DNA of 64,000 nucleotides from Uloborus plumipes (GCA_038373865.1 JAXGGA010001660.1:80478-144477); one strand, 5' to 3'. Positions 23,040 to 35,655 are shown, counted from the stretch's first letter. Numbers and translations are program-made. The notes: generated by a model from the sequence alone, not told the origin.

Positions 23040-24628
23040 CCCTACTAAAAATGACCCGTAGAGATCAATAAAAAAAATGTACGGGGAAATGGCCAACGGA
23101 TATCAATAGAGTTAAATCAGTAGAGGTCTACTGATATCAGTTGAACAAGATGCTATGGATCTCTATTAATATCCACAGATTCTACGGTTTTGTTCTACTG
23201 ATATCACTAGAAGATGCTATGGGATCTCTATTGATATCCAGAGATTTTACGGTTTTGTTCTACTGATATCACTAGAAGATGCTACGGATCTCTATTGATA
23301 TCCATAGATTCTACAGTTTTGTTCTACTGATATCACTAGACCTCTACAGATTTAGCTCTATTGATATCCGTTGGCCATTTCCCTGTACATTTTTTTTCAT
23401 TCTATGATGCTGTGGATCTTTATTGATATCCATAGATCGTACGGTTTTGTTCTATTGATATCACTAAAAGATGCTATGGATCTTGTTTTGATCTTTACTG
23501 ATATCAATAGGTCTCTACTGATTTAACAGTATTGATATCCGTAATCCATTTCCCCATACAATTTCTTTTTATTGATCTCTATGGGTCATTTTTTCTAGGG
23601 ATAGAACTACTCGAATAAGGTGGTGTGTCATTGCACAAGTGGTGTGCAAAATATCCAGCAGAACAAAACTGATATATACTGTTTAGCATTAATTCGCCAC
23701 AGCATAAAAATTTTGTACATATCAGGGCATAACACTACATTGAAGTCTCAAATTTTAATGAATATGCATCGAGACTCATTATGCATCACATGGGAATGTA
23801 TGGAAAAGACCCTCAAAATGATGATTCTTAGATTAAAGACAAACTTATTTATGGAACTTCAAATGCTCCATTTTTCACAATGCGCACAATGTACAATTAC
23901 ACATGAAGAGGCCATTTTTTTTCAGTTTAAAGAATAAAAATGTGTTTTTCTTTAATTATCTTTTTAAAATAATATCTTTAAAATGAATGGTTTTGAACCA
24001 TATGTCTGTGATTATTTGAAAGAAAATCATTGATTTTTTTTAAACAAAAAGGAAAAAAAATGACTGGCATAATCTATGAATCTGTAATATCAGATTTTAA
24101 AAAATCAGAAATTTTATCAGTTAAAATTTCAGTCGAAATTAATTATTTTAAAATTATAGTTATCTTTTTATACAAAGTTTAAAATCATCTGCTTTTTTTC
24201 AATTATTATTATTAATAACCTTCCTATCTCACTAATTTTACCGAGACTTACTACTTAAGTTTAAACTTAATGATTTCATTTCTACAGATATCAATTGGAA
24301 TTAGTATACTACCTACCGAATTTCTATTTATGTCAATTAAAGCTTTAAGTGATATCCATTGGGATCAGTATCCTACTGACCAGATTGCTTTTGATATCTA
24401 TAAAGCTTCTATTGATATCCATTGGGATGCTTTCCTACTGACCAAATTTCTATTGATGTCTATAGGACTTCTATGGATATCAATTGAGGATATGATCAAT
24501 AGGCTACATATATCAATAGCTTCTATCGATACCAATAGAGACATCTATAGAAATCAATTCATATCAATAGAACTCTACCGATATCCATAGATTTTTCTAT
24601 TGATCTCTATGGATGATTTTTAGTAGGG
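23040..24628. mobile_element. GATATC-rich composite foldback element, copy B
   Basis: The termini are CCCTACTAAAAATGACCC on the left and an inverted version ending TTTTTAGTAGGG at 24628. As in copy A, an additional inverted terminus ends inside the element (CTAGGG at 23600). The left foldback unit holds three direct copies of a segment of about 60-73 bp that includes TTCTACGGTTTTGTTCTACT; copy A has fewer. The middle shares AAATATCCAGCAGA and GGAACTTCAAATGCTCC with copy A. The 105- and 106-codon frames in it are repeat artefacts. Confidence 0.75.
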
Positions 24629-24654
24629 TTGCAACCAATAAATCAGGGCAAAGG

Positions 24655-24985
24655 TATAATAAGCAATATACCTGCAGTCCGGCCATAATATCCTGAGACT
24701 ACGGTTTCGTCCTTGTTAGGAATTCATCAGCCTGGAACAGTCAATAACTCTGCTGGAAGCAGCTGTTCTCTCACTGTAGAAGAGATTACCATCAAACTAA
24801 TAGATACAGTTAATTTACCAAACCAGAAAGAGTAAAATTAATTGGTAAGTTAATTATATCTATCAGCTTGCAGGTAATCTCAGCTAAAATGAGAGGGCAT
24901 CTGCCTCAGCTCAGGTGTTCACTATTCCTGACTGATGAGGTTACAAGGACAAAAATGCAGTCTCAGGAACGGCTGTACGTACGTG
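24655..24985. repeat. Inverted pair of the SINE-like repeat
   Basis: The plus-oriented half (24655-24830) has CCTGAGACTACGGTTTCGTC and ends TAATTTACC. The inverted half (about 24842-24985) carries AGGACAAAAATGCAGTCTCA and begins GGTAAGTTAATT. The two pair over most of their length with about 20 bases between. It directly abuts the right end of copy B of the GATATC element. Confidence 0.65.
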
Positions 24986-27900
24986 ACTTATAGACATACC
25001 TTTTGTTACAGAAAAAACCATGCTTTGTATAAAAAATAACACATAATCCATTAGCACAAACCCCTTATCATTTATAGTTCATCTGTAAAGTACTCGAAGT
25101 GTTGCTCCAAGTACGCTATGTTATATGTGAGATTACGATAATTTATTGTAGGATCTATTCAGGATTTCTACATTCAGTCAGCAAAAATGAATGATTGGCA
25201 GACTTATAGTTCAACTACCATGAACCGTGATTAAAAATTGTTATTTATATGAGTATGAACTTCCTTTTTTAGACACTTGAAATTTGATTAAGACAAAACA
25301 GAGGCTCTGGTAAACGTAGAACAAATTTAGTGACAAAACAATTTAGATCCGACTAAAATGTTTAAATTATGTGAAAGTGCCTTTTACGCTGGCCAAAACT
25401 CCTAAAAGATATCAGTATATAAGATTTTATTCGAGCACCTGATGTTCTTATGTCAGAATCATCCAGCGAACCAATTATTCAATGCCAAATAGAAGTCTTG
25501 TTCAAAAAATCTTATGTATAAGCTGCAAGCGTGGTGACAAATATTGTGAGTGATTTCTCTCTCTCTCAAGAAAAGAAAAGAAGTTAGCCTGTGAATAGAC
25601 GTGTGGTTTATATCAGTGATTTTTCTGTAACAGATAGAGAGGGGAAAAAGTCGGTATTAAATTGGCAAACAAAGTAGCCGAAAACAAAACATAATGCCTG
25701 GTATTAAAATATTTGTCACGAGAATGAAGTTAAAGACATGATCGAGTAGAAAATGTCATCAATGAGTACAGCACAGATGTACCAAAGGACGTTCAAGAAA
25801 AACAAACATTTGATAATCCTTGAAATAACTATAAAATTTAATTACAATTTTTTCTCCCACTTCCTGTGATGGTCAAATTTAAGTAGTGTATAAACCATTT
25901 ACGGCATAATTGTTTCTTTGAACTTCTGAAACTTCGTTGCAAATATATTATTAAAAAATTGTTTATATTTAAAGCAAGTGAGTCCACTGAAGCATAGTCT
26001 TTATAACATTTGGATTAAAACCTAGTTTTACCCTTTGTAATATTTTCAATATAGCGACACGGACCTCGTTTGTTAGGGGATCCAATATAAGCGACATTCC
26101 CTCTAAATAAGCTGATTCTGGTACTTATCGAATCACTCAGTGATTTTTTAACATTCTGGTTTCATTAAGAATGCAATTTTTTTCTTAATTAAGCAAACAA
26201 ATATTAGCGGTCATTATGAGCTGATATACTGTATGAGACGTTCCCCAATTTTATGACTCTCCTAGTAAACACAGTTTATTATGAGGTGAAATTTTCCTTT
26301 TTGTAAATAGCAAAGTATCTTACTGCTCTTCCGGCAATTGAAGGTGTCCGCTACTCATAAACAACATAGACATTTAAGTGGTCCAAATCCTCAGGGTGGA
26401 TAAGAAATGTTTTTTTCAGTCGATCCCAACTCGTGTTGGTGTTAAAGAGAATAAGGCCCAAGATACTTTGGCAAATTATGCTAGAGATCTTAGTGCAGAA
26501 CCATTCCATCCTCAGTAGCAAAATGGAACTTTAAAGATAGTACAGACAAGCTAAAAATCAAATCTGCAAATTAAATGTCAACAGAAGTTGCAAAGACCTT
26601 GGCAGAACTTAGAACAGAACATTACCGTTGAATAAAAATCCAGAACGATGACACCAGAACTACAATAATGTCCAGAACACGACCTGAATCCAAAACACAT
26701 CTTTTTCTATGTCACCCAGAGAAAGCCCCTGCAGAAAAATCACCCAGTACACAGGCCCGTAATTTAGGGGGGGGCAGGGGGAAGGTCAATTGCCCCCCTC
26801 CCCCTGACTTTGTGAAATCAATGTATTGGCATATAAGTGGGCGTGGTTTTTGCCACTTTTTGGTAAAATTTACATTGTGTATGCACCCTTAGCCATCCCC
26901 AAGGAAAATTCCGAAATGACGTCCCTGCCAGTACACCCCATTTCTCTCTGACCTCCATGAAGACAACTGGCTTGATATAGACGGTGCTGTCTGAACCACA
27001 TTTGATCAAATTCGTACAATCACAAGGCGACAAATAACACAGCAATAAAGCGAATTTGTATTCCGTATAGTGAATTAAAAATCCTAGGTAAACAGGAAAA
27101 AAATTGAAGATCCTTTCAGTATGCATCATCTGTGATTGTCACCTAATGAAGATTTGAGTTTCGCTTTTTTAATTTCTTTTCTTAAAGCAAATTGACCTTT
27201 CAAAATTCTAAACGAACTTATCTTTTCCAACACGTTATCTGTCCTCAAATTTATTTCCTTTGTTTTCTGCACATGAGTGTGTTTCAGGTGCATGAATTTA
27301 ATAAAAAACATAACGTGCAGGAAAGCACATACGAAGACAAAGGTAATGTTATTGCTTCCAATTGAAAATCACAATAACATTTTAAAAAATCGATTGTATT
27401 ACCAGTAACTATGAGCATTGTGCCTATATCAGTTACTTTTACTTCACTATTAAATGAAATGATTTATTCAAGTTAAGAGAAATGATCCTCGAGTAAAACT
27501 CTTTTATGAATTTTTGAGATTATTTGTACTTCATAACTATAAATGAAAACTTCAAGAAAGCGTGTAGCGTATTGTGAAACTTAGAAAGAAAGGATCATTA
27601 CCATTTGCATAACTTTATTGCTTTCTTGCTTAAGTTGTTCACAAACTGAAGATAGTTTTTTTAAAAACATTAAAAAATAATTACTCAGAAAAGTAATTTT
27701 AAACATATATATATAAAAAAGAAATTGTCATTTAGCATTACTATTAGAGAAAATAACGATTTTTCAATGATTAACGTAATAATGAATTATAAATTCACCG
27801 CAGTTTAATTTTGGTATTAAAACTACACTATTGTTTTCAGCTTAACGATAAAATCATGGACTGTTTAACTTCCAAAAATATTTTACTGTGAACAAGTTTA

Positions 27901-29169
27901 GTTTTAATAGTTTCTAATAACTTAGAACTAATTACTTCATATCATGTTTCAGAAATATTATATTTTTCTCACTGATTAAGGGAAATATTCTGTTGAAGTG
28001 ATTTTTAAGTGAACTTACTATCACGAAATAATTAAAATTTTACATGCTTCCTTGTAAAGTACAAGATAATGAGTCTGTGCCATTATAAGCGTTTAATTAC
28101 TAAAAGTGAAAAATCATTTTTGCGTTTCATATTTAATGCCAAGACTATCGAACCACTAAAAATTACATTTGAAAACTCTACTTCAGGTGTTTATTCTTAA
28201 CCAGTTTAATATTTTATATCAATGTAAAGTAGTATTTAGTCTACGTCAGATACTCTGAATTCATTTATAATTTTTATTTTGTATTGCAAATATTTAAGAT
28301 AAATACTTAAATAAATTCCGTGCTTCAGCTCCCTTTGCTAGTCTTTTGAAAGAAATGAGGACATTTTCTCAGATTTACTATTTATAAATTGTTTATGCAT
28401 GCTATTTCTGTAGTTCCATTAAGGAAATATTTCTCAGAAGCATTGTTTATTTACAACCCGTATTGTCTTCTATAAATAGAAGTATATAAGTTTCTAGAAT
28501 GGGATGAAAGCTAATCTAAATATTGAAAACATGTATAGTAACTCTTTAGTCTAAACGAAAATATTAATTGAAAAAGTAAACAGCATGTGTAAACACGTTG
28601 AACTGAAGCGTAAATATTTCTTTGCGTGTAATGAGAATGTCAGAATAACATCGCAAACGAGTATATATAATATATGAATGGTACTGATATGAGACATATA
28701 TTTATGTTTAGCGAAACATTGCAAGTAGAGTGTCCGGGGGGTTTCTTCCCCAGGGAAAATTTCCCGGTAAAAAAATCCAGAAAAAATAGGTAAACAAAGA
28801 TGTTTAAAGAGTTATACGTATTTGCAAGTGAAGATAAATTAATCTTTTGGGTAGACAAATTGCTGACACGATTAGACAGAAAGGAAGAATGAAGAAGTAG
28901 AAAAGATATCGCATCAACATTTGTTGACAACGACTTTCGATCTAGTTTTTGATCATCTCCTAATTCACTGATAAGCATAAATGCAATAAAATACAAAATA
29001 ATCGATCGTCAAAAACGCATTAAATCCTTAACTAGAAATATTCTGAAGATTCAGAAATCTGGTGACGAGAGTGTATTATCCTGGCTGTTGGTCAATTCAT
29101 AGTTTATAAACTTAGTAAGAAATAAAATTAATTGCAATTTTGCAAGGAGTTTTAAAATTGCGCTTGTTA
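24986..29169. other. AT-rich, no gene seen; one G/C-run repeat scrap
   Basis: No supported gene. Around 26750-26810 a GGCCCGTAATTTAGGGGGGG motif followed by a C-run resembles another scrap at 50935-51115, so it is probably a dispersed repeat. The stretch 25300-26660 has somewhat more even composition and might be an old mobile element, but I could not align it to any family. The 118-codon minus frame at 28640-28996 is low in complexity and without domain character. Confidence 0.4.
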
Positions 29170-29465
29170 TTTACTTATAATAAAAACTGAGTATCTTTCT
29201 ATGTATGTCATGCTTCTTTCTCCTGAACGTCAGTGAATTGAAATTCGAACCAGGTACCTATAGATTGGTAATTTTTTAGGCTTCATTAGTTTTAATTTAT
29301 ATAATTGTACGATTTTAATTAACAAAGATATCAATTAATAAGTAGTTAAATTAAAAGTGATTTGTCCTAAATGATTGAGTATGAAATCCATTGTTACAAA
29401 ACGTGGTTGCTATGAAACGGTAATAACAATGATAATGAGAATTTTGAATCAAGGCTTAGCAAAAT
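29170..29465 (+). repeat. Helitron-like fragment, copy 1
   Basis: It begins with TAATAAAAACTGAGTATCTTTC and includes CAGGTACC, AAAACGTGGTTGCTATGAAA and GATAATGAGAATTTTGAA. The same landmarks appear in the same order in the copy at 29561. The right end is missing here. Confidence 0.5.
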
Positions 29466-29560
29466 CAAACACGAAACTCATTAGCGGGCCACGGATGTAG
29501 TACTCTTATCGCTAGCTACTTGTAATTTTTTGAATTATAAATTAGTTGAAAAGCTATCTA

Positions 29561-29990
29561 CTTATATTAAAAACTGAGTATCTTTCTAACTATCTATCTT
29601 TCTTTCTATCTATGTCACGCTTCTTTCTCATGAACGCCAATAAACTGAAAGTCGAAACAGGTACCGATAAATAGGTAATTTTTAGGCTTCATTATTTTTA
29701 ATTTATATAATTATACGATTTTAATTAACGAAGATATCAATTAATAAGTAGTCAAATTTAAAGCGATTAGGCCTAATAAATAACTAAATATAAAATCTAT
29801 TGTAACAAAACGTGGTTGCTATGAAACAGTAATAACGATGATAATGAGAATTTAGAGCAGAACTTGCTGAAACTTTCCTCACTATTTTGAAGGCGCCCGT
29901 GCAACATCTCTATAATTCGAATGATTTTTTGATGCATAAAAAAAGTAAAGGCGCGCAGCGCCTGTTAGCGAGCCGTCTGGGCGGCGAGTA
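29561..29990 (+). mobile_element. Helitron-like non-autonomous element, copy 2
   Basis: The left end TCTACTTATATTAAAAACTG follows an A. The right end has the small hairpin GGCGCGCAGCGCC, then TGTTAGCGAGCCG, then GGCGGCGAGTAG before a T-run. A 5' TC, a 3' hairpin and a short tail ending near TAG before T are the usual marks of Helitrons. The canonical CTRR end is not exact here, so the assignment is tentative. There is no Rep/helicase coding region. Confidence 0.45.
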
Positions 29991-30234
29991 GTTTTTTTTT
30001 TTTTTTTTTGTAAACTTTCCTCACTACTTTAAAGGAGCGAAGCGTCCTTGAAACGCCGGGTCACGCAGCTGACTACTTGGGGCATAAGCGGGCCTCGTGC
30101 GTAGTATGTTTTGAAATCTTATGAACATTAAATTGTATCAAATAATACGACATCAGAATGAGGTAAAAGTTTGGGGGCGGGGAGATTATGCATCAACATG
30201 ACGAAGGAAGCTAATCTAGCTACCCTGGCAGCTA

Positions 30235-30416
30235 GTCTACTTATATTAAAAACTGAGTATATATGTCTGCTTCTTTCCCTTGAGTGAGCTGAACTTGTTG
30301 AAACTTTCTTCACCTTTTTGAAGGCGCGAAGCATCTCAATAATTCGAATGATTTTTTGATGCAGGGAAAAAGTAAAGGCGTGAAGCGCCTGTTAGCGAGC
30401 CACCTTGGCCATAATT
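30235..30416 (+). mobile_element. Helitron-like element, copy 3 (short)
   Basis: It has the same 5' end, TCTACTTATATTAAAAACTG, and the same 3' region with AATTCGAATGATTTTTTGAT, GGCGTGAAGCGCC and GTTAGCGAGCC. Most of the internal part seen in copy 2 is absent. An ACTAG follows about 20 bases further on. Confidence 0.45.
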
Positions 30417-31407
30417 AACTAGGCACTTAAATTGGGTAATATAGTGAAAAGTCAGAAGGTTACATCAGGACAGTTTATTATTTTTCAATGTATTGAAGAG
30501 CAACCTACGCGAGGGGCTACAAAGACCCAACCATCTTTCTATATTCTTCGGTATATTTCTTACTCAGTTGAGAAGTTTCGCAGAGGAAATACATTTTGTT
30601 TGTACTCGTTTTCTACATGTTGAAAAACGATTCTATTTTAGCGAATTAGAAGTTAAAAATTTTACAAAATGTGTAAAAGTTACTGCAATTTGTGCAACAA
30701 TAGTAAGGATAGCGAATTTTTATATATAATGATATTTTGCTTGTTGTTTCTTTCCGTCATTTTAATAAGATCTACAGCACGATATTTCATTTCTACGATG
30801 CAAATATTTAGGGTTAGATACTGTAACTATGTACGATAAAGGAAACTATCTCTATTTAGTTGGTTAATACAGTAATTCTGAACGTCAAACACTGGGGGAA
30901 ATTAAGTTAGTTAGAATTTATGCTAAACAGAAAGTATCTACACGTGACAGCATTTATCCTTTAGCGACGTTCAATTAACTTGCCTCACATCGAACACCCT
31001 AAAAGAAACTTAATCATGAGTTGAATTAAGGGAACAGGAGCATCTAATCGAAATAGGAAATGTCGATGAGACATTAAATACACATTTTTGGAAAGATGCT
31101 GCAGTAAATTGGTTTATCTTGAACATATATTTTGTCACATGGAATTTTAAGATGAAACAATCATGAAATTTTAAACAATGAAACATTGGTTTCGGAAGAT
31201 CAGAACGTATTTCATTTATGATTATAGGTTTTGTTCCTTTCTACTGCTGTTCATACTTTTTTTATTACTATTAAAGTCATAATTTTCAAAGAAGTCTAAC
31301 AAATGTGTTAATAAATGGTAAATATTTTTTTTGGATAATTTTAGATGTAGCTTTGACGGTTTTGTAGCTTGACTTATTTTGTGATGAAAAATCGTATTTT
31401 TTAAAAT
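30417..31407. other. AT-rich, no gene seen
   Basis: Small overlapping plus frames at 30432-30729 have no recognisable character. Confidence 0.4.
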
Positions 31408-31767
31408 TACCTTAGCAGCATCATCTCATCGGCCGATGAGCGGCCATTCATCGAAACCCGATGAAATTCTCATCGGCCGATGCTCCAATATGTCTCATCG
31501 GCCAAACAGAACCCGAGCAGCAAAATCCGATGAGTTTTGCTCGAAATACGATGAGATTTGGAGCAATTTACGAGCAGAACAGTCCCGTGCCTATGAATTT
31601 CATCGAGAAAGTTGATCGGAAGGATATCGCTTTCCGATGAAAAGTAGCTCATCAAAAGCCGTGCTCGGATACTGATCGGAACGATGCCATCGTGCGTTAC
31701 GCGATCAGTTTACGAGGAGTTCGATGATCGGCCGAGCAAAATCCGATGAGTTGATGCTACTTGGGTA
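31408..31767. mobile_element. CGATG-dense MITE-like element
   Basis: The ends are inverted: AGCAGCATCATCTCATCGG on the left, and CCGATGAGTTGATGCTACT on the right. Between them I count about 15 occurrences of CGATG or CATCG in 340 bp, in both orientations, within strongly AT-rich surroundings. AAAATCCGATGAGTT occurs twice, and the self-complementary CTCATCGGCCGATGAG sits at 31425-31440. There is no coding capacity. Family unknown to me. Confidence 0.65.
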
Positions 31768-32324
31768 TGTTTCTCTTAAACCAATTTTGATATTGTCAAG
31801 TATATAAAACCAGGATAATAGTGACTAAGCAAATCTTTGATTAGTTTTATATCAGTACGTTTCCAAATTTTGATTTTTTTTTAAACATAACGTTATGTCT
31901 GAAAATGCTCTAAATATATCCTTCTCAAATAATTGCTATTTTCTTAGTTAATTGTTACTTACAAATATTTTTTGTGCTTTAAATTTTAGCTGTCATAACC
32001 TCTTGCTTGTGACGCCGAAATTCAGTTCTGGAAAAGTAAATGCAATTCCACGAAGTTCGAACCCGGTTCATCCAACGCAAAATGTGTAATTTGTTGTTCC
32101 ATTGTTCCAATTTAATTCTATAGTTTATAAACGTACACACACACACACACATACACATGAGTGGTGGATTATTTTTCAATGAAGATTTTTTTCCTAAACA
32201 TAAGTTAGGAGACCTGGAGTTCGAGTGAAAAATTAGATGTTGTATTTTTTGACTTTTTTTTTTTCGCTTCAAGTTTCAACATCTTAACTCAACCTTATTT
32301 TGAGCATTTTTTCACTTGAAAGTA
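31768..32324. other. AT-rich with a short (AC)n run
   Basis: Contains a (CA)n tract near 32134-32155. No gene is seen. Confidence 0.4.
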
Positions 32325-32575
32325 GGGGGACCTCTGTGGCCTAGAGGTAGAGTCTTCTCCTCGTAAGCAAGAGGTCGTGGATTCGAGTCCCGCCCTGCCC
32401 ATGGATGTTATTTCAACCTTTTAGTGCCGTAAATATATCCTGTGTTTGCCAGGAGGCGAGGCGCATAGTACGCAGTCCTCATGTATGTCGAGGCTGATGG
32501 CTTCTGTTTAAAGAAAAATGGAAGTATGCATCTATGACAACCGGTTACGAAAATAAAGGTCATGCACGTTAATTT
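32325..32575 (+). repeat. tRNA-derived SINE
   Basis: The head carries polymerase III promoter boxes: TGGCCTAGAGGT (A box) near 32337 and GGATTCGAGTCC (B box) near 32379. In the tRNA layout the anticodon loop reads CTCGTAA, which would be a CGT (Thr) anticodon. The acceptor arms do not pair, the anticodon stem has two mismatches and the T stem has one. It is therefore a retroposed relic and not a working tRNA. A tail of about 170 bp follows, ending near AATAAAGGTCATGCACG. Confidence 0.7.
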
Positions 32576-33779
32576 TAGTCTTTCCGTCTGTCCTAGGAGT
32601 AAAAAAAATCAGAGATACTCAAGAGAAAGATATCGATAAGACAAAAGTCAGTTCCCTATTAGTACGTGACATTTTTCATAAAAATCACCCATAAATTTTA
32701 CGATTCAGCAGAAAACCACATTTGTAATAAATGCTTTGACATTTACGCACCAACAGATCACAGTCTGAAATACAGCGTCAAAAGACGTAAGATGCTACAG
32801 TCAGAATAACACTCAAAGCCTCTATTCCCTTATCTGAAATTCTGAAAACACGAAATTGCTGATTCAATGTCTGCTATTACGTTTATTCTCATTTCGTTCG
32901 TTTGCAAGTTATGTTTCTTTTTATAATATTCAAATTTGTGCCCATTTCTTGCATTTTGTGAGAAAAACCAAAGCATTGACTGGGAAATATTTATTTCAGA
33001 AAAGAACAAGAAGTTCTGTCAAGAACTAAACGAGCCTACTTTCCCGTATATCGACATCGGTATTCTCGCATCTGATCATTATTCTCTTGATTATCTGAGA
33101 CTGAAAATTATGCCAAACATACCTTTTTAGCACTTAGAGCTAATTTCGAAAAGCAAAATATACCCCTCTCATCAGATGAAATAGACAAGTAAAAAGTAAT
33201 TAACGAAAAAATAAAGTTTTGTCGCACCCTTTAAAGAGTGTAACTGTTACAGTTCCTCCGTAGAAAAAATCCTCCATCGTTTTCAAAAATAATAATAATA
33301 ATAAAATAAATAAGTAAAAGTACAAAGAGCATCAAAACACATTTTATCAAAGAAAGAAAAAAAAAAGCTCGTCCGTTAATAAAATGTCTCGAATTTCACT
33401 TTTAATCCGTTGCCAGTTGTTAAACATAAATAAAGAATAAAATGTTCGCGTGAATGAAAAATTTTTGTTACAAAAAAAATCGTCTGCCAATAAAAAAAAA
33501 AATAATAATAATAATAAATAAAATAAAACAAATGAATAAATAAACAAAAAATCGTCTGCACAGTCAGTCATTTTTTTTCTGAGCCTGCATTTCCGACATG
33601 TTTGCGGAGTCGGAGTCGGAATCAGAGTCCTCACAGAAGATTACTCAGAAAAGTACTTTACAAACACTATATATCAAAACCATTTTCTTACAAAGTTAGT
33701 TTGAAGGAAATCCGACTTTAAGTTCACGATCAACATTCAACTTAAATTCCCCGTAGACGCTAATGTTAATTTTTTTTTC
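32576..33779. other. AT-rich, no gene seen
   Basis: A/T runs and AAT repeats near 33288-33310 and 33500-33540. The 64-codon plus frame at 32936-33130 has no recognisable motif. Confidence 0.4.
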
Positions 33780-34260
33780 TGAACGGTTCAATATTGAACG
33801 AAAAATGGTTCAAATCAAAAAACGAAATATGGGAATGTATGGGAAAGCCTCTCCGAGATCTTTCAAACAAAAAAAAGTTTATTCCATTCGGACGGTTCAC
33901 TCAAAAGTTATTAGGTGGGGAAAGGTTGCTTGAACGGTTCAATGTTGAACGAAAAATTGTTCAAATCGAAAATGTAAATACGGGAATGAAGTATCCTTGA
34001 AAAGATCTTTCGAACAAAAAAAAGTTTGTTCAGATCGGACTGTTCACTCAAAAGTTAGCATCGCGGGACAGGTTGTTTGAACGGTTCAAAATTGAACCAA
34101 AAATTGTTCAAATCGAAAAATCAAATATGGGAATGAGCTGTACTCGCCGAGATCTTTCCAACAAAAAAAAAGTTTGTCAAAATCGGAATGTTCATTCAAA
34201 AGTTATTAGGGGGGGGACAGACAGACCGACCGACCGACCGACCGACCGACACACAAATTC
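33780..34260 (+). repeat. Three tandem units of 147-149 bp with a (GACC)n tail
   Basis: Each unit begins TTGAACGGTTCAA or near it (about 33781, 33930 and 34077). Each continues AAAAATTGTTCAAATCGAAAA, then GGGAATG, an AGATCTTTC motif, an A-run and TTCACTCAAAAGTTA. The array ends in GGGGGGACAGACAGACCGACC with about eight GACC repeats. TTGAACGGTTCAA is nearly self-complementary. This resembles the 3' end of a dispersed element. The reading frames across it (33794-34300) are artefacts. Confidence 0.8.
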
Positions 34261-34327
34261 CCCATCTCAATACCCTACTTTCAAAATTTTAATTTTTTGA
34301 TATTCATTTTACCTTATTATTTTTTTT

Positions 34328-34406
34328 TAACTTGGCGATATTTTTTGGACTTGGCGATATTTTTTTTAACTTGGCGATATTTTTTGGACTTGGCGATATT
34401 TTTTAG
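34328..34406. repeat. Short tandem repeat of ACTTGGCGATATTTTTT
   Basis: Four units of about 19-22 bases, alternating between AACTTGGCGATATTTTTT and GGACTTGGCGATATTTTTT. Confidence 0.9.
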
Positions 34407-35655
34407 ATGCATTAAGCTACTTTTACTACTTTTTTCGTCTTTCTTTCATTTTTAACGGGAAAGTAGGCTAAAAACGCGTTGTGACATGATTCTCTCTTTA
34501 GAAAAAGAATGACGCTTACTAATATTTTGCTCATTGCAACTTTAAACAAGGGGGGGGGGGGATTGAAACTATTATTACATAGTTTAGTATGTAGTTTTTG
34601 TACACGTTTTACCTAAAATAAGTTAGTTTAACCTAAAATAAGTTAGTTAACTGTTTACAGTAAAGAGAGCTAGATCAATGTAAAGAAAACTATGATCTAG
34701 CTCTAAAAAATCCGATTTTAAAAGTCAACATATAATGTACTGTTCTTAATGTGTTTAAATAAAACAAAAATAAGAAGATATTATGCATAATTCAAAATTT
34801 CACTGTACACGTGAGGTCTCGTAAATCAATGTTTATTTTGTGATTTGGATCGTTTAATTATTATGATATCAGCTTAAGTGACTTAAAAATATTACTGATT
34901 GCTTCATCGATTAAAATTACCTCCTACCTATATGGCAATTGAATTGCAGGAGATCTAGCCGTCGGGATTGTTCATCATAGAAGCTCGAAGAACTAGGAAT
35001 TAATTTATTTTGAAGATTTTCTGCTCAGCAATACCTTTATTAATTGGCTCCTTAATAACATATCCTTTAACCAGAGCATTGAAAAAATATCTCACCTACA
35101 GTTTTCATTATATCTTATTAAAAAAAAGCAGTTGCAGGTTCTATTTCTAAACCACACTCCCACTGATTCGTTATAACAGTGTAACGTTATACTGTCCATA
35201 CACATAAATAATGAAATAAATAGTTTCATTTAAAAAACTGATGTATGAAAAATTTAGATTTTACTCCTTTGTCTACTTTTCCGCTAAAGTAAAAGAAAGT
35301 CAAAACGGTAAAAAGTGGCTTAATGTACCTTAAGGATATTGTAAAGTCCAAAAAGAAAAACTCATAAAGGAATTTAAAAAAAATAAATATGTATCGAAAA
35401 AAAATGGAATAATATATACATTTTTTTTTAATTTAACGATATGAAAAATTAGAATTTTCATACTGGCGCCACGAAATTTGTAAAAAAGGTTGTTTTGTTT
35501 GCTTTTGAAACATTTTAGGTTCTAAAGATCCCTTTTAATGTTTCAAAGAACTTTCGTTTTCAGATTTTTTATCAGATTAACTTTAGAGGAAGCTTCCTAC
35601 ATACGTTAAAAACACTTCTTCATTAAAACGTAAGCTGGATTTATTTTAGATAATA
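34407..35655. other. AT-rich, no gene seen
   Basis: Has a G-run near 34551-34561 and a short direct repeat of ACCTAAAATAAGTTAGTT near 34612-34648. Nothing coding is visible. Confidence 0.4.

Noticed and set aside
24270..24590. 106-codon plus-strand protein rich in Ser, Ile and Asp
   Set aside because: It is a translation of the repeated CTATTGATATC motifs in the GATATC element.
28640..28996. 118-codon minus-strand membrane-like protein
   Set aside because: Hydrophobic residues follow from AT-rich codons; there is no domain pattern, no second exon and no repeat support.
32325..32405. A working tRNA-Thr(CGT) gene
   Set aside because: The A and B boxes and anticodon loop are present, but the acceptor arms do not pair and the anticodon and T stems have mismatches. 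A tRNA-derived SINE explains it better.
33347..33634. Phe/Tyr-rich minus-strand frames
   Set aside because: They read through A-runs and AAT repeats.
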